DNA of 64,000 nucleotides from Shewanella gelidimarina (GCF_023283945.1 NZ_JAKIKW010000004.1:62001-126000), one strand, 5' to 3'. Shown: positions 44,949 through 56,300, counted from the first letter of the stretch. Notes: a model not told the origin generated them from the sequence alone. Made by a program: numbers and translations.

Positions 44949-45374
44949 CTAGTTGTTTGAGAATGTGTTCTCAACCAATTCGGTCTTGTTCTCAGCTTGC
45001 GGTGTGTGACACTGAGTACAGTTGTAGTAATGATCGTTCAGCTTGGCATCGGCAAGCAGATGCGACGGATCGATCTGGGTCGCTTTCATGCGTTTTGCTT
45101 TTGCTGGACTATGACAACTCATACAGCCATTTTTCTTCAGTGTAATTGGGTATCCCGCTTTGTGTGGGATCATCGGTGGTTGATGTACAAAAGTACGTTC
45201 AATCGACTTACCACGTTTGGGATACGTTGCAGCAGGGTCTGCTGGACGAGTATCGGTGATAGCAGACTGTCCAAGTGAATTGATGTTAACAGGCTCTGCT
45301 GGCGTATTTGCTTGCTGGCCTGAACATGCGCTGAGCGCCATCACTAACGCAGCTGCAGTCAATAATTTTTTCAT
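44949..45374 (-). CDS. napB: NapB diheme cytochrome c subunit of periplasmic nitrate reductase
   Basis: A 141-aa protein with two CxxCH heme motifs, CMSCH and CTQCH, in the spacing of NapB, which feeds electrons to NapA. The N-terminus MKKLLTAAALVMALSACSGQ carries a lipobox-like LSAC, so the protein may be membrane-anchored as a lipoprotein rather than free in the periplasm; this is a prediction only. It follows napA by 25 bp and is the last gene before a strong terminator. Confidence 0.95.
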   Translation of the reverse strand: MKKLLTAAALVMALSACSGQQANTPAEPVNINSLGQSAITDTRPADPAATYPKRGKSIERTFVHQPPMIPHKAGYPITLKKNGCMSCHSPAKAKRMKATQIDPSHLLADAKLNDHYYNCTQCHTPQAENKTELVENTFSNN

Positions 45375-45399
45375 TAGTTTATCTCCGCTTATGGGTTAG

Positions 45400-47883
45400 T
45401 TATGCTTTAGTCACTTTAACTGGACACTTCTTGAAATCTGTCTCTTTTGACAGAGGATCAGTCGCGTCGAGTAACAACTTATTGACCAGTTGGCGCGCGT
45501 CGAAGAATGGCATAAACGCCACGCCTCTTGGCGGCTTGTTACGGCCTTTAGTTTCTACTCTTGTCTTCACTTCACCACGAGGCGAAGCAACAATCACTTC
45601 GTCACCGCGTTTTACGCCACGTGCTTTAGCATCTTCTGGATGCATGAAAATTTGTGCATCTGGGTAGGCGCGATATAGCTCAGGTACACGGGCTGTCATT
45701 GAACCAGTATGCCAATGCTCTAGAACTCGACCGGTTGATAACCAGATATCGTACTCTTCGTTTGGTTCTTCCGCTGCAGGCTCATAGGGTAGTGCAAAGA
45801 TAACCGCTTTACCGTCTGGTTTACCGTAGAAGTTAAAGCCTTCACCTGGTTTAACATACGGATCGCTGCCTTCAACGAAGCGACGTAGCGTCTCTTTACC
45901 GTTAACCACAGGCCAACGTGCACCGCGGTTCTCATGGTAAGTATCGAAATCGGCTAGATCGTGACCATGACCACGTCCAAACTGGGCGTACTCTTCGAAT
46001 AGACCTTTTTGAACGTAGTAACCAAAGGCGTCAGACTCATCATTAAGATCCGCTTTACACTCATCAGCTGGGAACTTATCGACAACACCGTTGGCAAATA
46101 ACACCTCATAAAGCGTCTTGTCAGCGTATTCTGGTTTCTTAGCAATAAGTTCAGCAGGCCAAACTTCAGACACTTTGAAGCGCTTAGAGAACTCCATTAA
46201 CTGCCATAAGTCAGACTTAGCGCCTTCTGGTGGTTTAACTTGTTGATGCCACATGTGAGTACGACGTTCAGCGTTACCGTAAGCACCTTCTTTCTCAACC
46301 CACATCGCGGTAGGTAGAATCAAGTCAGCAGCCATCGCGGTGACGGTTGGGTAGGGATCTGACACTACAATGAAGTTTTCTGGATTACGGAACCCTGGGT
46401 AGATCTCTTCATTGATGTTTGCGCCGGCTTGCATGTTGTTGGTACACATATTCCAATAACAGTTCAGCTTGCCATCTTTAAGCATACGCGTTTGTAACAC
46501 CGCGTGATAACCCGGCTTTGGTGGAATAGTGCCTTCAGGCAGCTGCCATAAATCTTCGGTGATCTTACGGTGCTTAGGATTCTTAACGACCATGTCTGCA
46601 GGTAGGCGGTGTGAGAATGTACCCACTTCACGCGCAGTACCACAGGCTGATGGTTGACCCGTTAGTGAGAACGGGCTGTTACCCGGAGTGGCAATCTTAC
46701 CTGTCAGTAAGTGGATGTTATAGAGCATGTTGTTAGCCCAAACACCACGAACGTGTTGGTTAATTCCCATGGTCCACAAGCTCATTACTTTCACTTTTGG
46801 ATCGGCATAAGCCTTAGCCATTAATTCAAGTTTTTCTGGCTCTACACCACTCATTTCAGCAGCGTATTCAAGCGTATAAGTGCTAACGAATTTAGCGTAT
46901 TCGTCGAAGCTAATCGGCGCTGACTTACCGCTACCTGGATTCTTAGCTTTTTGCTCTAGCGGATGCTCTGGACGCAAACCGTAACCAATATCGGTAGTAC
47001 CGAGTGCAAACTTAGTGTGTTTAGTGACAAAGTCTTTATTAACAGCATCATTTTGGATGATGTAGTTAGCGATGTAGTTCAATATCGCTAAGTCAGACTG
47101 AGGACGGAAAACCATGGCGTTATCGGCTAAGTCGAAGCTGCGGTTTTGGTAAGTTGACAATACATGTACGCGGCTAGTCGGGCTGCTTAAGCGGCGATCA
47201 GAAAGACGAGCCCAAAGGATTGGATGCATCTCTGCCATGTTAGCGCCCCAAAGGACGAACTCATCAGCGGCTTCAAGGTCATCATAACAACCCATTGGCT
47301 CATCGATACCGAAGGTACGCATAAAGCCACCAACAGCAGAAGCCATACAGTGACGAGCGTTAGGGTCGATATTGTTAGTCAGGAAGCCCGCTTTGTGTAG
47401 TTTAGAGGCAGCGTAACCTTCCCAAATAGTCCATTGGCCTGAACCAAACATACCGACTGCAGTTGGGCCTTTAGTCTTAAGTGTGTGTTTCCACTTATCA
47501 GCCATGGTGTCTAGTGCGGTATCCCAGCTGACTGGAGTAAATTCACCTTCTTTATCATATTTGCCGTCAGTCATGCGTAAAAGAGGCGTGGTTAGACGGT
47601 CTTTTCCGTACATGATCTTAGATAGAAAGTAGCCCTTAATACAGTTAAGGCCTTTGTTCACAGGGCTTTCAGGATCGCCTTGAGTCGCGACGACTTTGCC
47701 ATTTTCTGTGCCTACAAGAACACTACAACCTACGCCACAAAAACGACAAGGTGCTTTGTCCCACTTAATGCTATCTTTTTGCTCTGCAGCTTCGACTATC
47801 TTCACTGGCAGAGTTACACCTACGGCTGTTGCGGCGGCAACTGCAGCGTTGGCTTTTAGAAACTCGCGACGGCTAATGCTCAT
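45400..47883 (-). CDS. napA: NapA periplasmic nitrate reductase, catalytic subunit
   Basis: An 827-aa molybdoenzyme reducing nitrate to nitrite in the periplasm. A Tat signal ([15 protein letters not shown]) is followed by the FeS motif CRFCGVGC with the fourth cysteine in LNCIKGYF, the Mo-ligand region [12 protein letters not shown], and the MopB domains to the C-terminus. I start at the ATG at 47883, behind GTGAGG; an upstream GTG at 47895 is the longer alternative. Its start overlaps the end of napD by 11 bp, so the two are translationally coupled. Confidence 0.97.
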   Translation of the reverse strand: MSISRREFLKANAAVAAATAVGVTLPVKIVEAAEQKDSIKWDKAPCRFCGVGCSVLVGTENGKVVATQGDPESPVNKGLNCIKGYFLSKIMYGKDRLTTPLLRMTDGKYDKEGEFTPVSWDTALDTMADKWKHTLKTKGPTAVGMFGSGQWTIWEGYAASKLHKAGFLTNNIDPNARHCMASAVGGFMRTFGIDEPMGCYDDLEAADEFVLWGANMAEMHPILWARLSDRRLSSPTSRVHVLSTYQNRSFDLADNAMVFRPQSDLAILNYIANYIIQNDAVNKDFVTKHTKFALGTTDIGYGLRPEHPLEQKAKNPGSGKSAPISFDEYAKFVSTYTLEYAAEMSGVEPEKLELMAKAYADPKVKVMSLWTMGINQHVRGVWANNMLYNIHLLTGKIATPGNSPFSLTGQPSACGTAREVGTFSHRLPADMVVKNPKHRKITEDLWQLPEGTIPPKPGYHAVLQTRMLKDGKLNCYWNMCTNNMQAGANINEEIYPGFRNPENFIVVSDPYPTVTAMAADLILPTAMWVEKEGAYGNAERRTHMWHQQVKPPEGAKSDLWQLMEFSKRFKVSEVWPAELIAKKPEYADKTLYEVLFANGVVDKFPADECKADLNDESDAFGYYVQKGLFEEYAQFGRGHGHDLADFDTYHENRGARWPVVNGKETLRRFVEGSDPYVKPGEGFNFYGKPDGKAVIFALPYEPAAEEPNEEYDIWLSTGRVLEHWHTGSMTARVPELYRAYPDAQIFMHPEDAKARGVKRGDEVIVASPRGEVKTRVETKGRNKPPRGVAFMPFFDARQLVNKLLLDATDPLSKETDFKKCPVKVTKA

Positions 47884-48157
47884 GGTGTTCCTCACTCTTC
47901 TGTTCTACTGGATCGATTGGATCGACTTGATGGTAAATTAGGCTACTATTAATAACGCCTTCAAAGGCATTAATAGCTTCAACGTTATCGAGGATAGAGC
48001 GTTGTGTTTCACCTTCTAAGGTGACCACAAATTTGCCTTCATCGGTAACTGCATGGATTTCGGCGCCTTCAAGCGCAGATAAGCGCTGGGTGATATCTGC
48101 AACAGACTTACTCGCGGCGTGCACAACTAAGCTGGTGATATGAAATTCTTTGCTCAT
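47873..48157 (-). CDS. napD: NapD maturation chaperone
   Basis: A 94-aa cytoplasmic chaperone that binds the NapA Tat signal during cofactor loading. It begins [14 protein letters not shown] and has the [17 protein letters not shown] region of NapD. The frame extends to 48217; I chose the ATG at 48157 since AGAAGG lies about 7 nt before it. It heads a three-gene napDAB unit; no napE, napC, napG, napH or napF is found in the window. Confidence 0.93.
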   Translation of the reverse strand: MSKEFHITSLVVHAASKSVADITQRLSALEGAEIHAVTDEGKFVVTLEGETQRSILDNVEAINAFEGVINSSLIYHQVDPIDPVEQKSEEHHEH

Positions 48158-48256
48158 CTTTTTACCTTCTTCGTTTCGGTAAACAACATCGCATAAAAAT
48201 GACTGGCTACTTACCAAGATTTATACTGAGTCTAGACCTCAAATAAATTGTGGGTA

Positions 48257-48272
48257 TACCTCACAAGGGGTA
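48257..48272 (-). promoter_or_regulatory. NarP/NarL-type 7-2-7 heptamer pair upstream of napD
   Basis: TACCTCACAAGGGGTA has two inverted heptamers separated by 2 bp, close to the TACYYMT-N2-AKRRGTA consensus (one deviation). It is about 107 bp before the napD start, where a NarP/NarQP-controlled nap promoter would be expected. Confidence 0.6.
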
Positions 48273-48285
48273 ATGAGGTTTTTTA

Positions 48286-48299
48286 TCGACCAAGATCAA
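48286..48299 (-). promoter_or_regulatory. Weak FNR/EtrA-like site upstream of napD
   Basis: On the minus strand TTGATCTTGGTCGA has a perfect first half-site and two mismatches in the second. It is about 135 bp before the napD start, beside the NarP-like pair. Confidence 0.35.
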
Positions 48300-48421
48300 C
48301 TTTTTCTAGGTGATCTAGTTCTCAAATTAGTGAATAAAGATTAGAAGCTTGATTGGTTTTTGTCCATTTAGAATGTTAGCTTGCGCTACATTAAATAATG
48401 AGTATATTCAAAAGCTTGATT

Positions 48422-48434
48422 AATGATAACCATT
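48422..48434. promoter_or_regulatory. Candidate Fur box without an obvious target gene
   Basis: AATGATAACCATT matches 12 of 13 positions of the Fur core AATGATAATCATT. It lies in the gap between the AttH-like gene's end (48512) and the nap promoter, about 270 bp before napD, with no start codon close by on either strand. Confidence 0.4.
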
Positions 48435-48511
48435 CTTATTTAAGGTTTGCTTGTCGCGACAGTTGTTAGCTGTAGCGGGCCTTTATGTAGGCCCAAGTAG
48501 AGATTTGATGC

Positions 48512-49642
48512 TTAATATCCAGTGAGTTCCATATAACCCATTCCATTATGGGTGCCGCTAATATTGATAGGACCCTCCCAATAAGGGATAGAGAGCGGCA
48601 TACTGGAATCATTATTCAGCGGGGTGGTCGTAATATCGATATTTTCCGATGGGATCTGGATATGCCATTGGACAGGGTATCTGCCCGATGGTGTTTGCTG
48701 CCATGCAGTGGCTGTCATGGTAATTTGTTGATTACTGATATTATGGCCACGGCCATCTTGGTACATGCGTCTGCCACTGTAAAAATGAGATTGCTCGCCA
48801 GTGTCATCCCTAAGCTGAAACAGCATTAGGGTGCTGGTGCTATCCAATCTAATCGCAAACCAGTCCCAGCCTTGCTGAGTTTTCGATAGAAACTGTGAAC
48901 TCCACTCTCTGTCTAACCAAGCATGCCCACTGACCTTTTCTCGTTTACCATCTCTTACCAGGCTGCCTGTCACCGTGATAAACGGCTGGCTATAATAGTA
49001 GGAGGCGACGCTGCCAGCGGCATTTTTTACGCTATAACCGTTATCGCCTTGCAGTTGAAAAGGTGCAGTTGTATCCAGTTGCAGTTGATAGCTGAAATCT
49101 GAACTTGCTACATTTAATGTGGCCGGAAATAGCTGTTTGCTTTGACTGCGCCATTGCCAATCATCTTGACGGATGGTTAACGGCTCTGCTTGTGTACCAG
49201 CAATACTCTGGTGACCTCGAGACCACTTCTCTTCTGCCTGATGTTGGGTCTGGCTAGTGATGGCAGTATGGGACATGTACAGCTGCTCAGTTTGCCAAGG
49301 TGAGCTATCGATAGCGCTATTGGCTAGCAGCTGTCTATCTGTTTGTTGAGCCGATGGTGGTGAAAGCGCGATACGAAACTGAGTCCACTGGAGTCCTACT
49401 TGTTCTTTCGATTCTGTTTCCAGGTTGGCGGTGAGGTACCACCACTCCTGCCTAAAATCATTATGTGCCATATGATCGGCAGGAAACTGCAAACTGACAT
49501 TTGGCGTGACGGGAGTATAACCTTGGGCATTGCCATTGAGTAACTGTCCCATGCCTGTTGAAGGCGACGCCGCAGGCGAACAGGCAGTAATGAACACGGT
49601 AATGAAGCTTATCAATAAAGCCGAGGGTAAGACTCTGTTCAT
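48512..49642 (-). CDS. AttH/CrtC-like lipocalin-fold lipoprotein
   Basis: A 376-aa predicted lipoprotein (signal about 1-20, ITACS lipobox) with a CrtC/AttH-type (carotenoid 1,2-hydratase-like, lipocalin-fold) domain, including DFRQEWWYLTANLE and GHAWLDREWSSQFL. Despite the name in databases, members next to FtsX-type transporters are not thought to be carotenoid enzymes. Its ATG overlaps the permease stop by 4 bp (ATGA), so it is the last gene of a coupled three-gene unit. Confidence 0.85.
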   Translation of the reverse strand: MNRVLPSALLISFITVFITACSPAASPSTGMGQLLNGNAQGYTPVTPNVSLQFPADHMAHNDFRQEWWYLTANLETESKEQVGLQWTQFRIALSPPSAQQTDRQLLANSAIDSSPWQTEQLYMSHTAITSQTQHQAEEKWSRGHQSIAGTQAEPLTIRQDDWQWRSQSKQLFPATLNVASSDFSYQLQLDTTAPFQLQGDNGYSVKNAAGSVASYYYSQPFITVTGSLVRDGKREKVSGHAWLDREWSSQFLSKTQQGWDWFAIRLDSTSTLMLFQLRDDTGEQSHFYSGRRMYQDGRGHNISNQQITMTATAWQQTPSGRYPVQWHIQIPSENIDITTTPLNNDSSMPLSIPYWEGPINISGTHNGMGYMELTGY

Positions 49643-52161
49643 AATGCCTCCTGCTGCAAGCTGGTTATCAGCGGTTTACGGGTCTGCCAATAGAGCGGCA
49701 GCAGCACTGCCAGCGCACTCGCCCCCAGCGCGATAAGCACAACTTGAAAATAAGCATGCCAGTCCCACACCATGGCGATACTCCAACCAAAGGCCTGCAG
49801 GGTCACTTTGTTAATCAACAGGTAGCCAAGCAGTGCGCCTGCGGGTAATGCGAGTAGACACGTGAACAATACAATCAACAGCATTTGCAGTGATACGATG
49901 CCGCGCAGTTGATTGCGGCTGACGCCAAGTGCATAGAGTCGAGCCAATGGTGCTTGTCTTGCCTGAGTGAGCATCAAACAGGCGCTGAACAGCCCGATGG
50001 CGGCAACCATCAGTGTTAGGCTGTTGAGCACTAAGGTTATTGAAAAAGTACGTTTAAAGATCTCCAGTGCGCGTTGCTTTATCTTGGCTTGGTTATACAT
50101 CTGCGCTGCCGATAACGGTATTTGCTGTTGTAAAATGTGCTCCAGTTCGGCTATCTCTCCTGTGTAGCTGGCGGCGATGCTCGTGGGGCTGCTCGACAAT
50201 GCTAATCGCTGCCACGTATGTTGGCTGACAATCACTTGCCCTAACGGATTACCGTAATCATAAAAGATCGCCCCGATAGGTAAAGGTGGCTGTGAGGCAT
50301 TTTTGAATTCAGGCAACGAGACAAGATCGCCGACCTCAAGTCGATACTTAATCGCCATTGGCTCGCTGATCATCAAGGCACTGCCTTCAAAAAACTGCGG
50401 CCATAAGTTATCGACTTGTGCCTTCATTTGGTTACTGTTTCTGAGTGAGTGAACATCTCGTGTCATCAGGCTGATGGGGGCATTCTGATAATGACTTTTA
50501 TGCACCCATTGGCCATAAACGGCGCTGACCTTAGCCTGTTTGGCTAACAGTGTTTGGGTCGCCTCGATTTTGTCATTGGGTGGGCGAATATAAATATCGG
50601 CATATAAGCGAGCATCTAACCAGTTCTTAAGCGTGATTTCAAAACTGCCCACTAAGGTGTTCATCGATATGTTGGCGGTGAGTGCGAGTAACATGGCCAT
50701 CATTGCTAATGACAATGGCGCAATCAGCTCTTTACTTTCAGCCACTGCGTATTGCCACAAGCCATTACGACTTACACGTGTGGCGACAGACAAGCAAAGT
50801 TGCAGTGATAATGGCAGTAATAGAGGGATGGCAACCGTCACAACACCCAACAGGATTAAGCTATGTTGATAATCGCGGCTAAAGGGAAAAAGTGTTGCGG
50901 CTAGTGTTAGTAAACCGATTGCCGTTACAAACAGTATTCGTTGATATTTACCCGCATGGCGTTGCTGCTCAAAACGACTGCTACTGCGCGCGAGTGGTTG
51001 CTTAGCCAGAGCATTAAACAGCGGTAAACATGCGCATATGGCCGCGACAAAAGTGAGTCCAATAGCTTGATAGAGCCAACTCCACTGCCATAAGCCCGGT
51101 AACAGCCTTGCCCCATAAAGTTGCTCCAGTGTTAACGCTATCATAGGTTGTAGCCAATGACTTAACTGTAGGCCTAAGATAAAACCGAGCACCGACCCTA
51201 TGATGACTAAGCCAAACAGCTCCAGAAAAAGTGCAATTAACAATGCGCGTTGCGGGACACCTTGCTGCTGCAGTTGCACTAACAGTTTTTGTCGTTTTAA
51301 TAAGCTATAACGTACACCGTTATAAGCGATAAAAAGTCCCACCACAAAGGCGAGTAAGCTCATTGCCGTGAGGTTTAAATGAAAACTGCGGGTCAAACTT
51401 GTGAGTCCTTCTCCCTCATCTTGTTCGGCCAGCTCAAACTGCTTAATGCTTTGCTGACTAAATATTTGACTGACTTTTGCGGTTAATTGACTGGCGTTGC
51501 CAAAGAGCGCTATATAACTCAGTTCCCCTGGACGGTCGAGTAATTGCTGTCCGAGGGAGATATCCATTAAAATGGCATTCCCTAGACCGAATTCGTCGCT
51601 AACTGAAATGACGGATAGCATGACGCCTTCGAGTTCGAGTATGCCTTTTGGGGCAACTTGCTCAGCATGACTTTCACTCATGAGTATATAGGGTTTACCA
51701 GAGAGCAATTTGGCTAGCGGAATACCACTTGAAAGCATTGAGACTTTGGCGGGTTTTGCGGTGTCATTGGATTTGCTCTGATATTGTTGTATTGAGAGCG
51801 CCGCGATGAGGTCGCTGGCTTGAATATCCCAGCGCTGGCCTTTGCTATCAGTCACAGTACCTGCTAACACCGCCAATGATTGGGTTACACCAGCTTGACG
51901 CAGTCTGATATAGACCGAATCAGCGATGACTTTTTTACCTGCGACGGGCGCTAAAATAAGTTGTGCACGTTGGCTTAACAGTTCGGTTGCTTGTGAGTAG
52001 CTGCGCACCGCATTTTCGTTAGTGGCACGTACACCAATCAGCAGCATTACTGCTAAAATAAAACCCAATAAAATAGCGCCTGCTTGTAAGGGAGCTTTGA
52101 GGTAATGCCGAGCAAAAACAGCCAGGCTGAGTCGAACGGTTAAGCCTAATTGGCTACTCAT
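49639..52161 (-). CDS. FtsX/MacB-family ABC transporter permease (AttF/G-like)
   Basis: An 840-aa permease with two FtsX/LolC-type membrane units: helices near residues 20-40, 260-400 and 420-510, and a C-terminal set at about 710-835, with large extracytoplasmic loops between. Such permeases do mechanical work on lipids or lipoproteins rather than import solutes. It overlaps the ATPase gene by 8 bp at its start and the AttH-like gene by 4 bp at its end. The complex may move or hand over a hydrophobic ligand to the lipocalin-fold lipoprotein; this is inference. Confidence 0.88.
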   Translation of the reverse strand: MSSQLGLTVRLSLAVFARHYLKAPLQAGAILLGFILAVMLLIGVRATNENAVRSYSQATELLSQRAQLILAPVAGKKVIADSVYIRLRQAGVTQSLAVLAGTVTDSKGQRWDIQASDLIAALSIQQYQSKSNDTAKPAKVSMLSSGIPLAKLLSGKPYILMSESHAEQVAPKGILELEGVMLSVISVSDEFGLGNAILMDISLGQQLLDRPGELSYIALFGNASQLTAKVSQIFSQQSIKQFELAEQDEGEGLTSLTRSFHLNLTAMSLLAFVVGLFIAYNGVRYSLLKRQKLLVQLQQQGVPQRALLIALFLELFGLVIIGSVLGFILGLQLSHWLQPMIALTLEQLYGARLLPGLWQWSWLYQAIGLTFVAAICACLPLFNALAKQPLARSSSRFEQQRHAGKYQRILFVTAIGLLTLAATLFPFSRDYQHSLILLGVVTVAIPLLLPLSLQLCLSVATRVSRNGLWQYAVAESKELIAPLSLAMMAMLLALTANISMNTLVGSFEITLKNWLDARLYADIYIRPPNDKIEATQTLLAKQAKVSAVYGQWVHKSHYQNAPISLMTRDVHSLRNSNQMKAQVDNLWPQFFEGSALMISEPMAIKYRLEVGDLVSLPEFKNASQPPLPIGAIFYDYGNPLGQVIVSQHTWQRLALSSSPTSIAASYTGEIAELEHILQQQIPLSAAQMYNQAKIKQRALEIFKRTFSITLVLNSLTLMVAAIGLFSACLMLTQARQAPLARLYALGVSRNQLRGIVSLQMLLIVLFTCLLALPAGALLGYLLINKVTLQAFGWSIAMVWDWHAYFQVVLIALGASALAVLLPLYWQTRKPLITSLQQEAL

Positions 52162-52822
52162 TGATGCGGCCTTGCTCTAAATGCCAGCGTCTTTGCATGA
52201 ATGCCGCGCACTCAGCGCTATGCGTCACCATCAGAATACTGGTATTTGATTCGCGAGCTAGTTCGGTAAGCAGTTGCATCACTTCTCTACCGGCTTTTTC
52301 GTCAAGATTACCCGTGGGTTCATCGGCTAACAGTAATTTGGGCTGATGCGCTAAGGCGCGAGCGATAGCAACGCGTTGTTGTTGTCCGCCTGAAAGCGTT
52401 TCAACATGACGATGTTTCACCGTGTCTAAGCCTAACTGCTTGAGCAGATGATCGCACCATGGTGACCATTGCTGGCGATTAAGTCGTAGCGAAAATGCAA
52501 TGTTGTCTTTTACATTGAGTGGGGTGAGTAGATTGAACTGTTGGAAGACAACGCCTAAATGGTGACGCCGAAATTGGCTCCACTGCTTGTCTTGCCATGG
52601 GGTGGTGTCATTGTCGAATAGCGAAAGTGTGCCACTATCGATAAATTCAAAACCACCGATAATGTTAAGCAAGGTGCTTTTTCCGCAGCCGCTGGGCCCT
52701 GTTAGTGCAACTGTGTCTGCACTTTCTAGTTGTAGGTTAATATCATCTAACACTTGATGATATTTATCGCCGTCATTAAATCCTTTAGATACCGCTTTGA
52801 ACGCCACGATACTGTTACCCAT
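52154..52822 (-). CDS. ABC transporter ATP-binding protein (LolD/MacB-type)
   Basis: A 222-aa ATPase with Walker A GPSGCGKST, signature LSGGQQQRVAIARAL, Walker B LLLADEPTGNLD and the H-loop MVTHS. These are the features of the MacB/LolD/FtsE group that pairs with FtsX-type permeases. The frame is open upstream to 52870; the ATG at 52822 was chosen for the AAAGGAG ribosome site 6 nt before it. It is the first gene of the three-gene unit. Confidence 0.92.
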   Translation of the reverse strand: MGNSIVAFKAVSKGFNDGDKYHQVLDDINLQLESADTVALTGPSGCGKSTLLNIIGGFEFIDSGTLSLFDNDTTPWQDKQWSQFRRHHLGVVFQQFNLLTPLNVKDNIAFSLRLNRQQWSPWCDHLLKQLGLDTVKHRHVETLSGGQQQRVAIARALAHQPKLLLADEPTGNLDEKAGREVMQLLTELARESNTSILMVTHSAECAAFMQRRWHLEQGRINE

Positions 52823-53365
52823 AACAACTCCTTTATCGACCCCGCACGGCATAAACTTGCGAAGTGACATCCATGGTTTTGCTCAAAAACTATTTATTTG
52901 GTTGCCTGCAACTAATCTAGCACGCAATCCAGTGTAAATACGCATCAAAGTTACATTTAGATCGCTGATTATTAAACCCATTTATTTAAGTCCTGTAGCG
53001 CTAAACTCTTCAAGTCTACAAATATGTGCTGGATAGGTGAATGTGCTTAATTAGGTTGCCAGAATGTAAGCGAGGTGTAGGTTAAATGATTTGTAGTCCA
53101 AATGAACAACTGTTATGTTGAGTCTAACAGGTTATTTGTGAGTGAAATTTGTACTATTTTTACTATTCATCAAATGGTTAGCATCATCAAAATGTTATTG
53201 ATGTCTTTTTAGGTACTGGCTCCAAGTCTTGTCTACACTGTGGATATTGATCTAGCACTGACTTCCTCTTTTTAATTAACTTACTACGCATGAGTATCAA
53301 AAGTAATAGTAGCTTCAGCTACAATATTTTTACCTGGCTCATGATGACCAATAGCACTGTGGATT
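52823..53365. other. Divergent promoter gap before the hybrid kinase
   Basis: About 540 bp with no credible gene. It separates the minus-strand ABC unit from the plus-strand hybrid kinase and must hold both promoters. No hairpin or known regulator site recognised. Confidence 0.5.
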
Positions 53366-56300
53366 ATGGATATGAGTAGACTTCGCACCTTTCGTAGCCG
53401 AATTTTATCGCAAATAGCTTTACCGTTAATTGCGATAATGGCCGTCGTATTCAGTATTAACGGTTGGTTTAATTACCAAGCTGAAGAGAAATACATTTAT
53501 GATGACCTAGAAAAAAAGGCTGAAAATATTGCCCGCAGGATCCAATTTTTCCTACTTTCTGCTCAAAATGATACCCGCTCGATTGCAGATCTATTGGGTG
53601 AAGGGAATACCACATCACTCTTCAACAATGAAGATAAACTCAAACTGTTATTAACCCGTCGATTGGATAGGCATCCTGATTTTTATGGCAGTGCTATTGC
53701 TTTTCAAAAGGGATCGATTGGTGAGAGAGAGCTGTTCGCCCCTTATGCTTACCGAGAGAAGGGGAAGATCAATATCATTGATATTGGCATTGATGGTTAT
53801 GACTACACTGACGGCTCGTGGGAGTGGTGGAGTAAAGCGATAAATAACGTCAATGGCTATTGGTCTAGTCCTTATCTTGACGAAGGTGCCGGTAATGCAT
53901 TGATGATCAGTTACTCGCAGCCTTTTGGTCCGTCACAACCCTTCGCTGGGGTTATTACCGTCGATCTGGCGTTGAATGCTATTCCACAAATGGTGAATGT
54001 GGCAGCAGAACGAATCGTGGTGCTTGACGACCAAGGCCAGCTTATCTATCACGCGAATCAATCGTTGTTGTTGCAAAGAGGAGCAGATAAATGGTTAGCA
54101 CAATCTACCGATAACGGACCTTTTATTGAATTAATAGAGAGTGGCCTTGCTGGTTATAGCCAGGTGCAAGATAGCTCAGGTGGCACCTTCTTGGCGAGTG
54201 TTGGCGTTGTCCCCGCCCTAAATTGGCGGGTTATTATAATGACCCAACAACAACATCTACATAATAATTTTTTACTTGGCTTCTCTTCATTAGCATTAAA
54301 TCTGCTGCTTATTTCAACGGTGTTATTGCTCACCGGCTACCTGACGGCCAGAAGATTAACGCGTCCAATAGAAGAACTTGAAGCGGGAATCGTTGCTTTT
54401 GGCGCTGGAAAAACCAAACGGCTGGATCAACCGAAGGGGGCAGCGAGCGAACTTATTACCTTAACGGATAAGTTCAATGATATGGCGCAGGTGCTAGAGG
54501 AACGCGAGCAAGCTTTGCTTGATTCTCGTGGGAACCGCTTTGCCAAATTAATTGATGGTATGAGCGATAAATCTTTTTATTGCTCGATTGAACCTGATGG
54601 TCAAATAGCCCAAGTAAGCGCAGGCGTTGAGAAGGTGCTTGGCGTCAGCCCAGAGTTATTCAGGCGTAAGTACCAGAGAATGTTCTCCGATAACCCGATT
54701 AATGATCAGAACTGGCATTATATGGATGAGGCATTACAGGGTAAGAATGTGCCGCCTCACCAAATTGAAATGCTTGATACTGAGGGAAAATTACGCCGTT
54801 TAGATGTCTTTATGCAGCCGTTACTGTCTGACAGTCAAGAGCTGCTTTCTGTTGAAATGCTATTTAATGATGTGACAGAGACGTTTTCTGCGGCGGCGTG
54901 GTCCAATGCGGTACTTGAATCTGCACCAGAAGCGATGCTGATTGTTGATGAGTCCGGGAAGTTGGTGTTTACCAACAGTCGTTGCCAGCTACTATTTGAC
55001 TATGATGAAGCGCAAATGCTGACGATGTCGGTTGATCAGCTGGTACCAGATTCGATTCGCCCCCATCACGCCGATTTGCGAGCCAAGTTTGTTGCAGAAG
55101 GTAGAGATCGAAAAATGGGCCTAGGTATGGGATCAGACTTGATGGCACGGAAAGCTGATGGTAGCGAATTCCCGGTGGAGATCAGCCTTGGTTTGTTGCC
55201 TGTCGATGCCGAGGGGCAGCGTCAAGTCGCCGCCACCGTGCGCGATATAACTGAAGAGTTAGAGATTGCTAAACGTATAAAAGATAGCGAAAACCGTTTC
55301 CGCGGTTTAGTGACCAATATTCCCGGTGCCGTTTATCGTACTCGTGTCGCAGACATTTGGGTGATGGAATATATTAGCGACAATATTGGCGATATCAGTG
55401 GTTATCCAGCCTCTGACTTTATTGAGAACAATAAGCGCAGCTTTACGAGTCTGATTGTTGAGGAGGATCTCGTCACGGCAAATCATGCCATTGAAACAGC
55501 CTTAGCCGAGCAAAAAAGCTTTGAAGTGCAATATAGGATCAAACACCGTGATTCAAGTATTCATTGGGTCCATGAAAAGGGTAAAGCGATCTATGACGCT
55601 GAGGGGATTGCTCTTTGGTTTGATGGCAGTATTAATGACATCACCAACAGTAAGGTCGCGCAAGAGAAAATAGCGCAATCTCAACAACAGCTAGAAACAA
55701 TAACCGAATCGATCCCGAGTACCGTTTATCAGCTGCATTGGCGATCGAACAGTGATCGCGAGTTCACCTTTTTATCAAGTGCCTGTATTACTACTTTAGG
55801 CTTCCATCGAGATCAAGTGATCGACAATTTCGATTTGGTTGCCGATTGTATTATCACCGATGAACGTTCGCATATTATTGAAGCGTTATCTGGTGCTAGC
55901 TTGTCAGGCTTAAACTGGACAGAAGAGTTTCGTTATCGCCATCCGATGGGGGATATTCGTTGGTTACAAGCGGGAGCGCACGGTAATCAATTAGCCGATG
56001 GCAGCATCGTCTGGAACGGCTACTTGATGGATATTACTGATCGAAAACAGATAGATAAAGAGTTGGCAAAGCGCGAAGCCCACTTTAGAGCGTTATTTGA
56101 TAACGCCGGTATCGGTATTGTGAATGTGGATGATCGCGGTGCGATCTTAGATTGTAACGAGCAATTCAGCCATTATATGCAACTGTCATCAGCCGATCTT
56201 AAAGGCACCTCGTTCTTTGATTATCATCATAATGACGATCGCGATGCGGCCAAGTCGATGTTTATTGAGTTGATGAAAAATGGCGGCAGTAGCATGACTT

